From: Flaveria trinervia
Taxonomy: Eukaryota; Streptophyta; Magnoliopsida; Asterales; Asteraceae
DNA length: 64,000 bases
Direction: 5' to 3'
NCBI GenBank assembly: GCA_025506515.1
Contig: CM046453.1
Span: 9,024,776 to 9,088,775 of the forward strand
Numbering within the stretch: the first letter of the stretch is position 1; the number at the start of each line of letters is the position of its first letter. Both the position numbers and the translations under genes were made by a program. Of the stretch, positions 45,855 to 57,040 are shown in pieces. The notes under the pieces were generated by a model that saw only the letters and a program-made list of their open reading frames with translations, searched no databases and was not told where the DNA came from.

Positions 45855-48800
45855 TGTCACACCCCAACCTTGACGGCAGAAACGTCGAGAAGTGAGAGTT
45901 AAGATCGTTCACAGCCACATAACACTATTATTAAATCCAAATATATTATTCATAAGTTTGAAAGATACATTACAAGCATAAGTCTCAAATAAGAAAAACA
46001 TAAAAAGTAATATAACAAGCTCAATCATTAAATTAACTAGGTCCATTCCTAGGTTTTATTGCAAGCTTCAAAAGTCCACTTTAAACTTGGGGATTTCTTG
46101 AAACATGATAAAAATAAAATGTCAACCATAAATAGTTGGTGAGTTTCCAAGGTTTTCATACATAATATGATAAAGTTACAAGTAGCAATTCATGTCATAG
46201 GTCATAAGTTAGTAAGGTTATAAAACACATATCGTTACAACCAAACCTCGACTTGATTACAAGTATATAAGATTGGCTTAAGTGTATTTGGTTCCCATGA
46301 TGAACAAGCATACGTCATCAGGAGCCGGCAATACCTCGGTTTTAGCACCAAATAGGCTTGTCAAGCCCAAAGATCTAAGACGTCGCCAGGCTAGCAATAG
46401 TTAATAATTGTAAACAAAAATATGTATCTCATATAAACACTTACAATACACAAATAACCATGACAAAAATATGAATTGCAAGTGTTTTACAAGTCTAAAC
46501 GTTTACAAGTGTGTTAAGTATAAGTAATCATGTTTCACCCCAAATTAGTGTGAAAATGTAAAAAAGAAAAGGGGCAAGGAAAACTCACATGTCAAATAAG
46601 TATATAATGAGGATCAATAAGAATAATATATGTCGTTCCAAGATAAAACGTCACAAGGCACCTAATATATAAAATTACAAGATTTAGGTTAATATCAAAT
46701 TAACGAGTTAACATGAACTAGGGTATTAGAATTTTGGGGATTTTTATAAAAATAATAAATTCTTATAAAAATACCATTTACGAAATTATAAAATTTATTT
46801 TTAAGGAAATTGATCTTTTGTAAATAACTTGTGATTTTATGTATAAAATTATATTTAATTCTATAATTATCATGATAAATCCTTAAACATAAGGTCTAAT
46901 ATTAATTTAATACCTTTAAGTATTATATAACAATCTAATTAATCTGTCACACCCCGACCGACGGCGGAATCATCGGGGCGGACGAATGGGAGACGATTGC
47001 TCATGGCACATGGAACTAATTAAGTTGAAATATTATTATATATCATTATTTATTAAAACATTACAAGAAAAATAAGTTCATACAATACAAAAGCATCAAA
47101 CAAAGAAATAACGTGTTAAGTTAAACTAAGTCCAAGTCTTATATGAGCACGAAGAGAATCCACAAGTAGTAAACCTGAAACATGTTAAAAATAAAATGTC
47201 AACTTTGAATGTTGGTGAGATTTCCATAGTTCTCAGTACATAAGTATATAAAAGATGGTAATTCATGTTGTAAGTTAGAGAAAAAAGTAACTAGGGATGT
47301 AAGACAGAATGCACAATCAAACCTTGACAAAGTTTTACAAGTCTCAAACGTTTACAAGTATATACGATTAGCTAAGTGTACTTGGATCAACCAAGCAGGC
47401 TTGTCAGGCCCATAGATCTATGACGTCGTCAGGCTAGCAATAGTTAATGATTGTACATATATTCGACATTACATGGTAGCTACAAAGTTCAACTAACCAC
47501 AACACACAAGCAAATTGTCATAAGTTTACAAGAATCAAACCTTTACAAGTGCAATGGTTATAAAGTAACATGTTTCACCCCAAAGTGTGAAAATATGAAA
47601 AAAGGGTATAGAAATACTCACATGGAAAACTCACAAGTATAGTGATGGTTGTAGAGTACATAAGAAAACTTGAATGTCAAGAGTCAAAGGTGATGTCCTA
47701 AATGATAAAAAGAACAATAACTTGAGTTTGGAATTCATTACAAGAAGTTAGGACGCTTACGAATATCAATAAGCAAAAGGTAGATTGATAAAAGATTATT
47801 GTACCAATTTTAGATTCTGGACAGAATGTTTGGTACGAGTTTGAATAGGCTTTTAAAATAGCAAACGGTTTCATAAAATTATAAAAATTTACATTTCACT
47901 ATTTCAAAGTGTCCCGGACAAGTTTCATTCAGAAACATTTTTATGAAAAGAACCGTAAATATGTCAAACAAGCAGCACAAGACAGAAGGTTCTAAAATGC
48001 GCACTTATCTTGTGAAGGCTATTGTTGAGTTGTCCGATTGAGTTTTAAGACGTTTAAAGTATCGTTGAAAAGGTAATTCAATGAACTTAACATTGGAGTC
48101 TGAGTTGACTTAAATTTAGTTTTTTATGATCAAGTTATGATCGATTGAAGTAAGATTATATTCTGCCAGAATTCTAGTAAAGCACTTATGTGCACTTTTA
48201 AAATCGTTAAAGCATGAAAAGGGTTAGAATATTTTATTATGTCAATATATGGTATATTAGTCTTCATTTGAGTTATAAAAATATTCTAAGACTTCGGCAT
48301 AACCATCACTTATAGAAATAATCTTGTGGAATAACTGAATGCGGCGGCATAGCCGTCCATATGCAAACGGGATTCTTTGTTTATGTTAGTGTGTTGTTAG
48401 ATTAGTTTAGGAATGTTAGTGATTGTTATAAGTTTATTAATTATTAAAATGTTAATGATTAAAATAAAAGAGATTTGGTAGAAGAAAGAATAATATAAGA
48501 ACATAAAATCATGAGAACAATTGGATGTTAGGATGATTGAAATGTATAATATGAAAACAATAAAAGATTACCTTAGTATTAAGATTTCTTGAAATTTCTT
48601 GAAAGATAAAATTTTTCAAAATGATCATAACCAATGAATGAAAGAAATATATAAGAATGAGATTTTTAGAGAATGAGCAAATGAAAAGTGAGGCCTAAGC
48701 CTTGTTTTTATACTTGAGGTTAGGAGGAGGTTATGAATGGTGTTAATGGTGATTTATAATTCTTTTAAAAGGGGGTTATAATTGAAATAATTATAAAATA

Positions 48801-49266
48801 AATAATTTAAATAAATAAAAGAATAATTACAATTTAAACTTTAAATTTATTAAAACTTTAATTTTAATTTAACGACTTCTTTTTTATTAAAACTTTGTAG
48901 ACTTTATAAATCTAATAAGAATTTGTAATTTGATTATTTATTTTAATTGAATATTAAAATCTTATAAATATTAATAACCTTTTATAGACCTTACATATTT
49001 GTAAAAATAATAATCTTTGTATTTTAATCCTTTATGTTAGTTTTACAATTAAAACTCATAAATGACAAATAAACTTTATGAATTTATTTCATTCTATAAA
49101 TTATGAAATTACCATGATTGATTTAATAAATGGAAGTTGAATAAATAGTATTATTTTTTAAGCATTAAGATAAATTAAATTTATAACTAGTGTATTTGTT
49201 TTTCCAAAATTAACCAAAACGGATTCGGGTTTGGATTTCCATCTTCCAAAATGGGCAGATGTTACA
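45855..49266 (-). mobile_element. Composite gypsy LTR (two LTR heads) inserted in copia gag
   Basis: Flanked by perfect 5-bp duplications TCCCA (45850-45854 and 49267-49271); removing it restores the gag frame. The plus-strand start TGTCACACCCC (45855) and end GATGTTACA (49266) match LTR B. A second head, TGTCACACCCCGACC, begins at 46946, and both heads align with the 11511-12240 part of LTR B (shared AAAATGTCAAC, CAGGCTAGCAATAGTTAA). The first head is cut at about 1.09 kb and only one tail is present. No coding region. It is a solo LTR formed by nesting or by recombination between two related LTRs. Confidence 0.8.
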
Positions 49267-49399
49267 TCCCACATTCTTGAATCTAGAGACCTGATGAAAC
49301 TTTTTATTCTTTGGCACCAGGTGTCAAAGTCATCAGAGTGATCAGTGGGGAGTTGTTCATGGTTCTAGTTTCCATATCAGTTTTGGGAATGGCTGCCAT
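49267..49399 (-). pseudogene. gag N-terminus, copia element
   Basis: Starts at 49399 with MAAIPKTDM. After one frameshift near 49330 the sequence reads DDFDTWCQRIKSFIRSLDSRMWD, the conserved start of Maximus/SIRE-type Gag, before the nested LTR at 49266. Confidence 0.8.
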
Positions 49400-49472
49400 T
49401 TGATAAGTTAAGTATTTGTGTGTTTTGTGAGGGATCTAAAGATGGTGAAATCTTATATCAAGAGCCAGGAAT

Positions 49473-49484
49473 GCTCTGATACCA
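49473..49484 (-). other. Primer-binding site (tRNA-iMet), copia element
   Basis: TGGTATCAGAGC on the minus strand, two bases from the LTR end at 49487. Confidence 0.9.
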
Positions 49485-49486
49485 AA

Positions 49487-50261
49487 TGCAGGACCGGTGA
49501 AGGGTGATCACTTACAACACAACAACACAATGAGAAGGTTAACTTGACTAATCAAATAGTGAAACTGGATTAACCACGAGAGATGATACCAAGAACACAA
49601 GTGAATAAGAGACAGAACAAGATAGCAAAATACACAAGGAGATGGTTTTCAAGATTGCAGTATATTGCCTTCTCAAGTTCCATTACAAGTGTTACAAAGT
49701 ATAAAGGAAAGTTACAAGTACTTGAGATACATATACTACATCCTACAACCGGCCATACTTTAAAGGCCAGCCGGATACAATTGACTAGACACAAAACAAA
49801 ATCAATTGTAGTCAAAAGGCAGATTGCCTTTTGACTTGTGACTATGACATGCCACAGCTCACATCTTAATATATTATAAAAAGGATAAAGTACATGAAGT
49901 AGAAAATTATAGACTCAATACCTCAATGTATAGTACTAAAAGAATGAACCTTTTCACCAACTCATGCAAGTTGGTGACTTTACAGAGTTGCAGCGGAAAG
50001 GGGTCCAACTTTATGTAAAGTACATCAGATAAAGCATGTATACTAAAAGTCTTTGGAAGAAATTTGTCTTCAAGTGTTGGCTTCGAAAGACTTTGTCTCT
50101 AAAGCTTCGGAAGACTTCATCTTTGGCTTCGGAAGATTTTGGTCTTGGCTTCGGAAGATTTCACACTTAGAATATTTTAAGCATTTTTCTTCAATGCACT
50201 TGTGCATGCATGCAGGAGACTTTGAGTGTTTGAGTTGCATGAGCCTTAACATATTCCTTAG
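49487..50261 (-). repeat. 5' LTR of the copia element, outer end missing
   Basis: Closely similar to 33649-34450, then homology stops near 50261, leaving out the terminal TGTTGATATC block seen at 34505. It has several CTTCGGAAG words at about 50095-50160. Confidence 0.85.
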
Positions 50262-50450
50262 ACATATTATTAAGTATTTATATGAAAAATAGCAAACATT
50301 CAACAAGAATAGATGAAAAATAGCAAAAATCCAACTTGTCCGAGTTGAGCCGATTCTAAGTAATATTGACCGAGTTGATGTAAACGACATAAGCACCTTA
50401 TTGAGTACCAAGTACTCAAGTGCTTAGGCTAAGTTATATAACATTACTTA

Positions 50451-51281
50451 GAGCATCTCCAATATGGCGTTTTTAGCCCTTAAAAACATCACATCATTCG
50501 TTTTTAGACTAAGAACCATTGGGGGTTTGTTTTTTAAAATAGAAGTTAATGGAGATGAACACCAAAAAACATCTGACATTTTTAGGGGTGAGCCAGGGTT
50601 AGGTTTTAAAATTAAAAAAAAGGAAAATATATATTTATATTAATAAAATATTTAGATTTTTAATATTAATTTAAGTGTTGGGCATTTTAAGTCAACCTCA
50701 TACACCTGAACAATGCCCAAGCATTTGAAACAGTGCGTCGAAACAGTGCTCATGCGTATGCGTATGAATAGTGCTCATGCGCCTGAACAGTGCTCATACG
50801 CCTGAACAGTGCTCATACGCCTGAACAGTGCTCATGAACAGTGCGCATGAACAGTGCTCATGAACAGTGCTCATGAACAGTGCTCATGTGTCTGAATAGT
50901 AAATTTAATTTTTTAATTTAAATTTAATTTTTTATTTTTTATAATAAATTATTATTTATTAAATTTAAAGTTTAAATTTCTAGTTTTAAAAGTTTAAAAT
51001 TTCCCTCTAAAAAGTATTTAACTTTTATATTTTAAAATTTTAAAGTTTAAAATTTTATATCCAACAAAAGACATATAAATGTTTTATATTTTATATTAAT
51101 ATATAAGATTGATAATTAAAAATAAATACAAAAGATGATAATGATGTGGTAATGTTTTTAGATGTTTTGAAATTTTACTATTGGAGATGTTTTTTGGGTT
51201 TTTAATAATGAGTGATTTTCTGATGTCTACTGATTAAACATGTTTTTAGATGTTTTTATATATTACCATTGTTAGATGGTC
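50451..51281. mobile_element. PIF/Harbinger-like MITE, 831 bp
   Basis: Termini GAGCATCTCCAATATGG and (inverted) GACCATCTAACAATGG, flanked by TTA at 50448-50450 and 51282-51284, the 3-bp duplication of Harbinger/Tourist elements. It contains a minisatellite (about 50700-50900) in its otherwise AT-rich interior and encodes nothing. Confidence 0.65.
50700..50900. repeat. Minisatellite CATACGCCTGAACAGTGCT in the MITE
   Basis: About ten units of 12-19 bp. The full unit resembles the sense-strand unit of the gypsy LTR A array (CATGCGCCTGCATAGTGCC); shorter units read TCATGAACAGTG. Confidence 0.85.
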
Positions 51282-51661
51282 TTATATCTCATTTTAAGGA
51301 TCTACACTCCTTCCATATAGGACAAGTTCTCACATGTTTTCACAACTTTTCTATTTGAACATACAAGTCTAAGAATCAATATTCTTTCATCTTAACTTTA
51401 TTATAGACGCACATTGGTTCTTTATAAAGCTCTCGCCAAGAAAACACACACAAGAATTAAGTAAATAATTACATATAATTATTTTGTAAAGTTGATGAAG
51501 AACCACAATTTCCACCAAGTGAAGAAAAAACCATTTCATTATTTTTTCCAACAATTTTCCTTCTCTTAATACGTATAATCTATCTAAACTGCTATTTGAT
51601 ATTATTTTTAGAATCAACATCTGCTACGTACCAACATTTCATGAAATTTAAAAGTTTCACT

Positions 51662-51830
51662 GGTGCAATATGTTTCAAGTAGGCCAAAAGTTTTAACGCA
51701 GTGGACATTTGGGTGGTGGGTTTCCCTTGGAATGGTGGGTAGCCGGGTAACCAGCGCTGTCTATGTTCACGGACGTGGGTTACCTTTCGCCAATAAGTTT
51801 ACTAGGGTAATCGGGCTTAAAAATTATTCG
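51662..51830 (+). mobile_element. Possible SINE remnant
   Basis: A moderately GC-rich island (CATTTGGGTGGTGGGTTTCC, GGTAACCAGCGCTGTCTATG, GGGTAATCGGGCTTAAAAAT) that resembles the body of a plant SINE. I could not show clear box A/box B spacing or target duplications. Confidence 0.35.
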
Positions 51831-54800
51831 TTCAAAAAAATTCATAAAAGGTTAATACTTAATATAATCAAATTCCAAAAAGTTAGTGGTATTTTTTTAA
51901 CAACATTTATAGTACACTTTGTAAATATTTGATATAATTCATTTATATGAGCGAGATACACCATAAACTAGACCACTGAGTCGTTTATGAATGTAATGGT
52001 TTATGTGCAAAAGTTGCACTGAAATGTATAAAAGAATAAATAAGAAATTGCTAGGATAACATCTATTATTTGAAGTGATCATAGACAAAATTGGAAAATA
52101 CTAAAATTATTTGAGCACTAGTTAATACCCACTTGGAATAGGTTAGATGCCAACTAATTATGTGGCTAATTAGCTAATGTGACATGATTAGAGCCACTTT
52201 GTGTTCATGGCTAGTGCTAAGTTATTACTGTTGACTTTTGTCTTGTTATCTAATTGAAAATATTACTCTAATCATTTGTTTAAGAAGCAGATGAGTAAAA
52301 GGTCCGCTTTTAAAAAGTCAACCCATTGTGCAAATCATAATTTACAAGTGGACTCTGTGCATTATACATGAAAATAACGTTTAAAACTTTTAATGCAACT
52401 GCATATTCTTCTTATCTTATGAAGCACAAACAAAATATAGAACACGTTCTTGATTAAAAGTAATATATTTCGGAATGAAAAAAACACTACATATATAATA
52501 TCCTTTATAGCGATCTTAGAAAACTATAATTGAAAAAATACTATTGAAGATGAACAACAAAAATACGATTGTAAATTGATTAAATCCATGATTCAGACGT
52601 TTTTACAAAGTAAAATGAAATAAAATCATGAAAAGAGTGGGTTGACGTTTTGTCAAAATGTCCGATCGTTACAATTGCTCATATATTATTAGACTCGTAA
52701 CTCCAAATAAATCAAAACCATCTTCCAAGGTCAGGAGTGATAAAGCCAGATGACATTTCAAACTGTAATACAATCCGCATCCAAATCTTAAAAAACCAAT
52801 TCTAATCCTTATTCGCATACGATCGGATCCCGAATCTGAATTCCTTATTCCGATTTAAGAATGGGCTTTAAACCGAATAAGAATTCAACTATGTTTCTGC
52901 CTAATACTCATTACCCAACTACCTATTATGTTTTCAACTTAATAATTATGAGACTCGACACCTTTCGGTCCTATAATTCTAAACAATTACACAATAATTG
53001 ATTGTTGTTCTAAATTAATAATTCTAATCTTTGGGTCTATGCAATTACCTATTATGTTTCAATTTTGAATTTGCATTTAAGACAAATTTTATTTTCTAGT
53101 TTTATATGTGTTTATTATGATTTTAAACTAGTGAAATGTTAATAATAAAAATTTAGCCAAAAAATAGGAACAAAAAGAAATGAAAAAAATTGAAAAAAAT
53201 TGTTATTTGGGTTATTTGGATAAATTCAGATTTATCCGAATCCTATTCGAATTGAATTTGGATCCATTCAAATAGGTTAGAGATATTTGTTATTGGGATC
53301 AAATCAAATTTCTAATAAGATCATGAAATATTCAAGTCCTAATATGTCGATTATAATAATCCAAATAATCCGTTATTTGATGTAATGAAAACCTTTAAAA
53401 GAAAGTCCTAAAATTCAATCAAGGTAGTTGTAAAGTGGAATCACCCATAGATTTTTACCACTGCATTTCCGACCGCACATCAATCGCAATAAGTTTTATA
53501 TTTTCGATGTGAGTATATGTCTTATATTTTAGGGGATGGTTATTAGTGATTGTAAGTGAAACAGAGAGAATATTTATAAGAATTGTATCGTGATTTCTTA
53601 TATTTGGAGAAACTCGGTACAATCCCCATAAATTTTGTAATATTTTTAAAAATGGTTGTGAGTGGAAAAAAAAGAAAATATAATGATAAAGATATTAAAA
53701 ATATAATTTAATTAAAATAGATAGTAAAAAATAGTGTTTTTAATGTAAATATGAAGATGAGATTGGAAAAACTAGTGTGAATGTTTTTAGAATGTAGATA
53801 AATGATGATATAGGATGAAAAGAGAAATGAATAATGGGGGTACAAAATGGCGGTCTTTAAGTTTTATAAATAGTGTTAACATGGCCATGTTAGTAGAAAT
53901 GGCCGCATATTTTTGTTTCTTTTTTAATTATAGTTCCTCATAAGTATTATATATTCCATAGAAGTTAATTTAAATGCAGAATATCTGCCAACTCTAAAAC
54001 CTTTTACTAACTTTGTTAGGTTTAAAATGATTGCAGTTTTATCAATTGTGATCCATAGTGGAATAATTCCTCTCTATTGTGCCCATTACATATAATCTGA
54101 TGGGTCACTTTTATGCTATAAACTATAACCAATATTGTTGATCTAACAAATGCACTATCAAACCCTAATTAAACAAGGTCTTTCTTCCATCTTTTTCATC
54201 CATAAAAGTACATAATTAAACAAATAAATATTGAGAAGGGGAGAAAAGACATGCCCTTGAAAAAAGTCAAAGTTTACATATCTTTGAAATGCTAGATATT
54301 GAAATTCAAGTTAGTTGGTCATCAATATTACTATATGCTGGTAATGCTTATATTACATGTCAAAGTTTACATATTATTACATGTTATCAATTTGTTCAAA
54401 GTTTGGTTACTTAGTTTTTTTTTTTGCTGTCAATAGCTTCAAGATATATCATGCTTCATTTAATTTATTTTCCTCGATCTTTCATTTCATTGAATGATTA
54501 CTTGATAACCAAGAGACCGAAAGTATTAAGAAGCTTTGGTTACCAGAGAAAAATTCTTGGATATCTGTATGCTAGTTGGTAAGAACAAAAGGCTATTAAA
54601 CATCTCTAGTTGGATAATCATTCATACTATAAAAAACTACAAATGATCATGCCTAATAATATATTTGCCCAAAACCAATTAAGATTTAGTTTACGCCAAT
54701 CCAAACTTTTGCCCTTCGATGGGCTGGAGCGTGCAACTTTTCATTCGTCGCAGCCAAAAAGAAACAATATGTTTAAGAGCTTGTACACCTGATGAGAATA

Positions 54801-55221
54801 TATAAGTGTTAGCTAGACTAAAAAGTGAGTAAATTAGTATAGATACCTCATATTAACAAATGGTTGTAGGCCCATTGCATAAGGCCAAACATTAGTGACA
54901 TAGGAATACGAAACCAAAAGTTGTAAATGGAACCCAGCTTGAAGACTATATGCAATGTGATTAATATTGTCACATTTCTTCATGCAGATTGGTTGGTCAT
55001 TTCTTTATTCCTAAGAACTAAAAGGTGGCCAGAAAACTGTCGTGGTGTTATACGTAGCTACTCTATCTAGGGGAAGAAGATCATCTTTTTTTCAATATGC
55101 ACACTTTTTTAAAGGACAATTAGTAATGTTTGAATGTGACACACATACACACATATAATAATAAAGGATTATCTTGAGAACGTTATTTTTGTAAGAACTT
55201 TAAAAACTTTTATTTTACACG
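51831..55221. other. AT-rich intergenic DNA, no gene seen
   Basis: Read on both strands; frames are short and of low complexity. The segment 52790-53340 has inverted GATAAGAATTC / GGATCC-type words (for example TCCGAATCCTATTCGAATTG) and may be a decayed MITE. Nothing else is supported. Confidence 0.4.
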
Positions 55222-55876
55222 CAGGGCTACAAACGAACAGAATAAACACAAACTTGTTCGTGTTCGTTTATTAAAAAATAAACTTGTTTATAAACTGTTA
55301 ATGAACACTTATGAACATGATTTTTTGTTTGTGTTTGTTCATTAAGGAAAAAACATATTCATGAACTATTCACGAACACTTATCGAATGCAAATGAACAA
55401 AAACAAAACCAAATGAACACAAACAAATGTTTATGAATATAACAAACACAAATAAATTCATAAACACAAACTAAATAAAAATGATCATATATTTATTTTA
55501 GAATAAAATTTGTATTTCATCACAAATATTACACAAAATCCACCAATAATAAACAAGTACTTAACATAAGTATCAAAAAATACTTTATATAATTATTATA
55601 AATATATATAACACAAAAATTAAGAACATAAATGAACACATTATTGTACTTTCACGAATGCACATTAACGAACATAAACGAATTGAACATATTATCGAAC
55701 ATTCACGAACATAAATGAAGGAACGTGACTTTTGTTCGTGTTCGTTTGTTTAACTAAACGAACAGAATTTTCTTGTCCATGTTCGTTCATTTAAACGAAC
55801 GAACATAAACAAACTTCCCGCCAAATGATTCATGAACTGTTCGTTGAACATTCGGTTCGATTCGTTTACAGCCTTA
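55222..55876. mobile_element. hAT-type MITE, 655 bp
   Basis: TIRs CAGGGCTACAAACGAA and (inverted) TAAGGCTGTAAACGAA, with perfect 8-bp duplications TTTACACG at 55214-55221 and 55877-55884, the hAT hallmark. The interior is rich in GTTCGTGTTCGTTTA / AACGAAC words. Non-coding. Confidence 0.85.
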
Positions 55877-56069
55877 TTTACACGTGTAAATGAGTTTTTT
55901 TCATGCACATGTAAATAAGGTTTTCACATTTTTAGTAAATTATAAATAAATAATAAATTTTAATTTTATGAGAACTCTAAGAACTTTTATTTGCATATGT
56001 ATAAAATATTTATACATTTTACACATTTACACACTTACACACTGTGCAAAAAAAGTTCTCACATAAAAA

Positions 56070-56494
56070 CAATGGTTTCAAAACCGGATCGGAAATCGAA
56101 CCGGACACCTTACTGGTTTGGTGGTCGGACCGGTCAGACCGGTTGGACCGGATTTAATTATATTTTAATTATATTTATATATGTAGTTAAATATAAGTAA
56201 TTTATATATGATTTATATATATATATATATATTATAGTTATATAAAACTTAACTATATTTGTATATTTAACACACTAATTAATGGTTTAACATCCTCTTT
56301 TTACCCATTAAAATATAAAAAAAATTTAAAAACCGGTCCAAACCGGTTCAGTTTCCCTGTCCAACCAGCGGTTCGGGAAGAACCGGTCGGTTCGACTATT
56401 TAAAAACGATTCATAGCAACCCGGACCGGCCACCGGACCGATCCCCGGTCGAACCGGTAGGACCGGCCGGTCCGATCCGGTCGCGAAAACATTG
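56070..56494. mobile_element. MITE, 425 bp, ACCGGACCGG-rich, with 8-bp duplication
   Basis: TIRs CAATGGTTTCAAAACCGGAT and (inverted) CAATGTTTTCGCGACCGGAT, flanked by CATAAAAA at 56062-56069 and 56495-56502. Both ends are dense in AACCGGTC words, with an AT-rich centre. The 8-bp duplication suggests hAT mobilisation. It ends about 225 bp upstream of the CLE gene TATA box. Confidence 0.82.
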
Positions 56495-56707
56495 CATAAA
56501 AACAAAAGTTATCATAAAAAGTAAGACTTCTTACAAAAAGTAGTAGTTATTATTTAATCATTCTTCTATATATGCATAGAGAGAGAGAAAAAAAGAGGTT
56601 TATGATGAAATAGTGAAAACACTTACCTAAGAGATTGCAATATACTCTCTAATGTACCAAAGTGGCTGCACTTTAAATTTCTATTACAATAAAATACAAA
56701 AGTATGT

Positions 56708-56728
56708 GCCATTGGATGTCTATATAAG
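56708..56728 (+). promoter_or_regulatory. Core promoter of the CLE gene (CCATTGG and TATATAAG)
   Basis: TATATAAG at 56721-56728 lies 73 bp before the ATG; an inverted CCAAT-type word (CCATTGG) is about 10 bp upstream. Confidence 0.55.
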
Positions 56729-56800
56729 TACAAGAATCCTAACAACTCATCTCTACCATCACCACTCATTTTCAGATTTTAAAAGCTACTAACAAAACAA

Positions 56801-57040
56801 ATGGCAGCTGCCACAAGGTTTTGGTTCTTTCTGTATCTAGTTATACTTTCATTTACAATCTCGGAAACACGCATCCTTACTACAATATTGTCAAAAGATC
56901 AATCAAACGGAGGAGTGTTGATACACAAAGCAAGAGAGATTTTAGAAGAAAGTAAGCGACGCCATAATATGGAGGAACTTAGAACTCGTTATAAGATCAA
57001 TAGAAGGAGCCCTGGTGGTCCTGACCCTAGACACCATTAG
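56801..57040 (+). CDS. CLE (CLAVATA3/ESR-related) peptide hormone precursor
   Basis: Intact intronless 79-residue preproprotein with stop TAG at 57038-57040. Residues 1 to about 23 form a signal peptide (MAAATRFWFFLYLVILSFTIS), so it is secreted. A variable basic/acidic middle (residues 25-67) precedes the C-terminal 12-residue CLE motif RRSPGGPDPRHH (residues 68-79) that ends the protein. The mature peptide would be cut out, probably hydroxylated on the prolines at motif positions 4 and 7, and sensed by CLV1/BAM-type receptor kinases. The motif is closest to the CLE1-7 group (R.SPGGPDP.HH). Arg at position 2 is unusual, since hydrophobic residues are the rule there. It is the only convincing host gene in the window. 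Start choice: it is the only ATG that gives a signal peptide. Confidence 0.92.
   Translation: MAAATRFWFFLYLVILSFTISETRILTTILSKDQSNGGVLIHKAREILEESKRRHNMEELRTRYKINRRSPGGPDPRHH

Larger units (their letters stand above)
33649..50261 (-). mobile_element. Ty1/copia element (Maximus/SIRE-like), minus strand, with an accessory ORF and two nested LTRs
   Basis: Minus-strand order: 5' LTR (from about 50261), tRNA-iMet primer site (49484-49473), gag, protease, integrase, RT, RNase H, internal promoter-like region, accessory ORF, polypurine tract, 3' LTR (34505-33649). Integrase before RT defines Ty1/copia. A long extra ORF after RNase H and LTRs near 0.85 kb fit the Maximus/SIRE lineage, which is inference. 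Two later insertions lie inside: a solo copia LTR (39643-40457) in RNase H and a gypsy LTR composite (45855-49266) in gag. The outer 50 or more bp of the 5' LTR are lost, so no target duplication can be shown. Confidence 0.88.

Noticed and set aside
33644..50255. CATATT next to both copia LTRs as a target duplication
   Set aside because: The right LTR lacks its outer end, so the second CATATT lies inside LTR homology and is coincidental.
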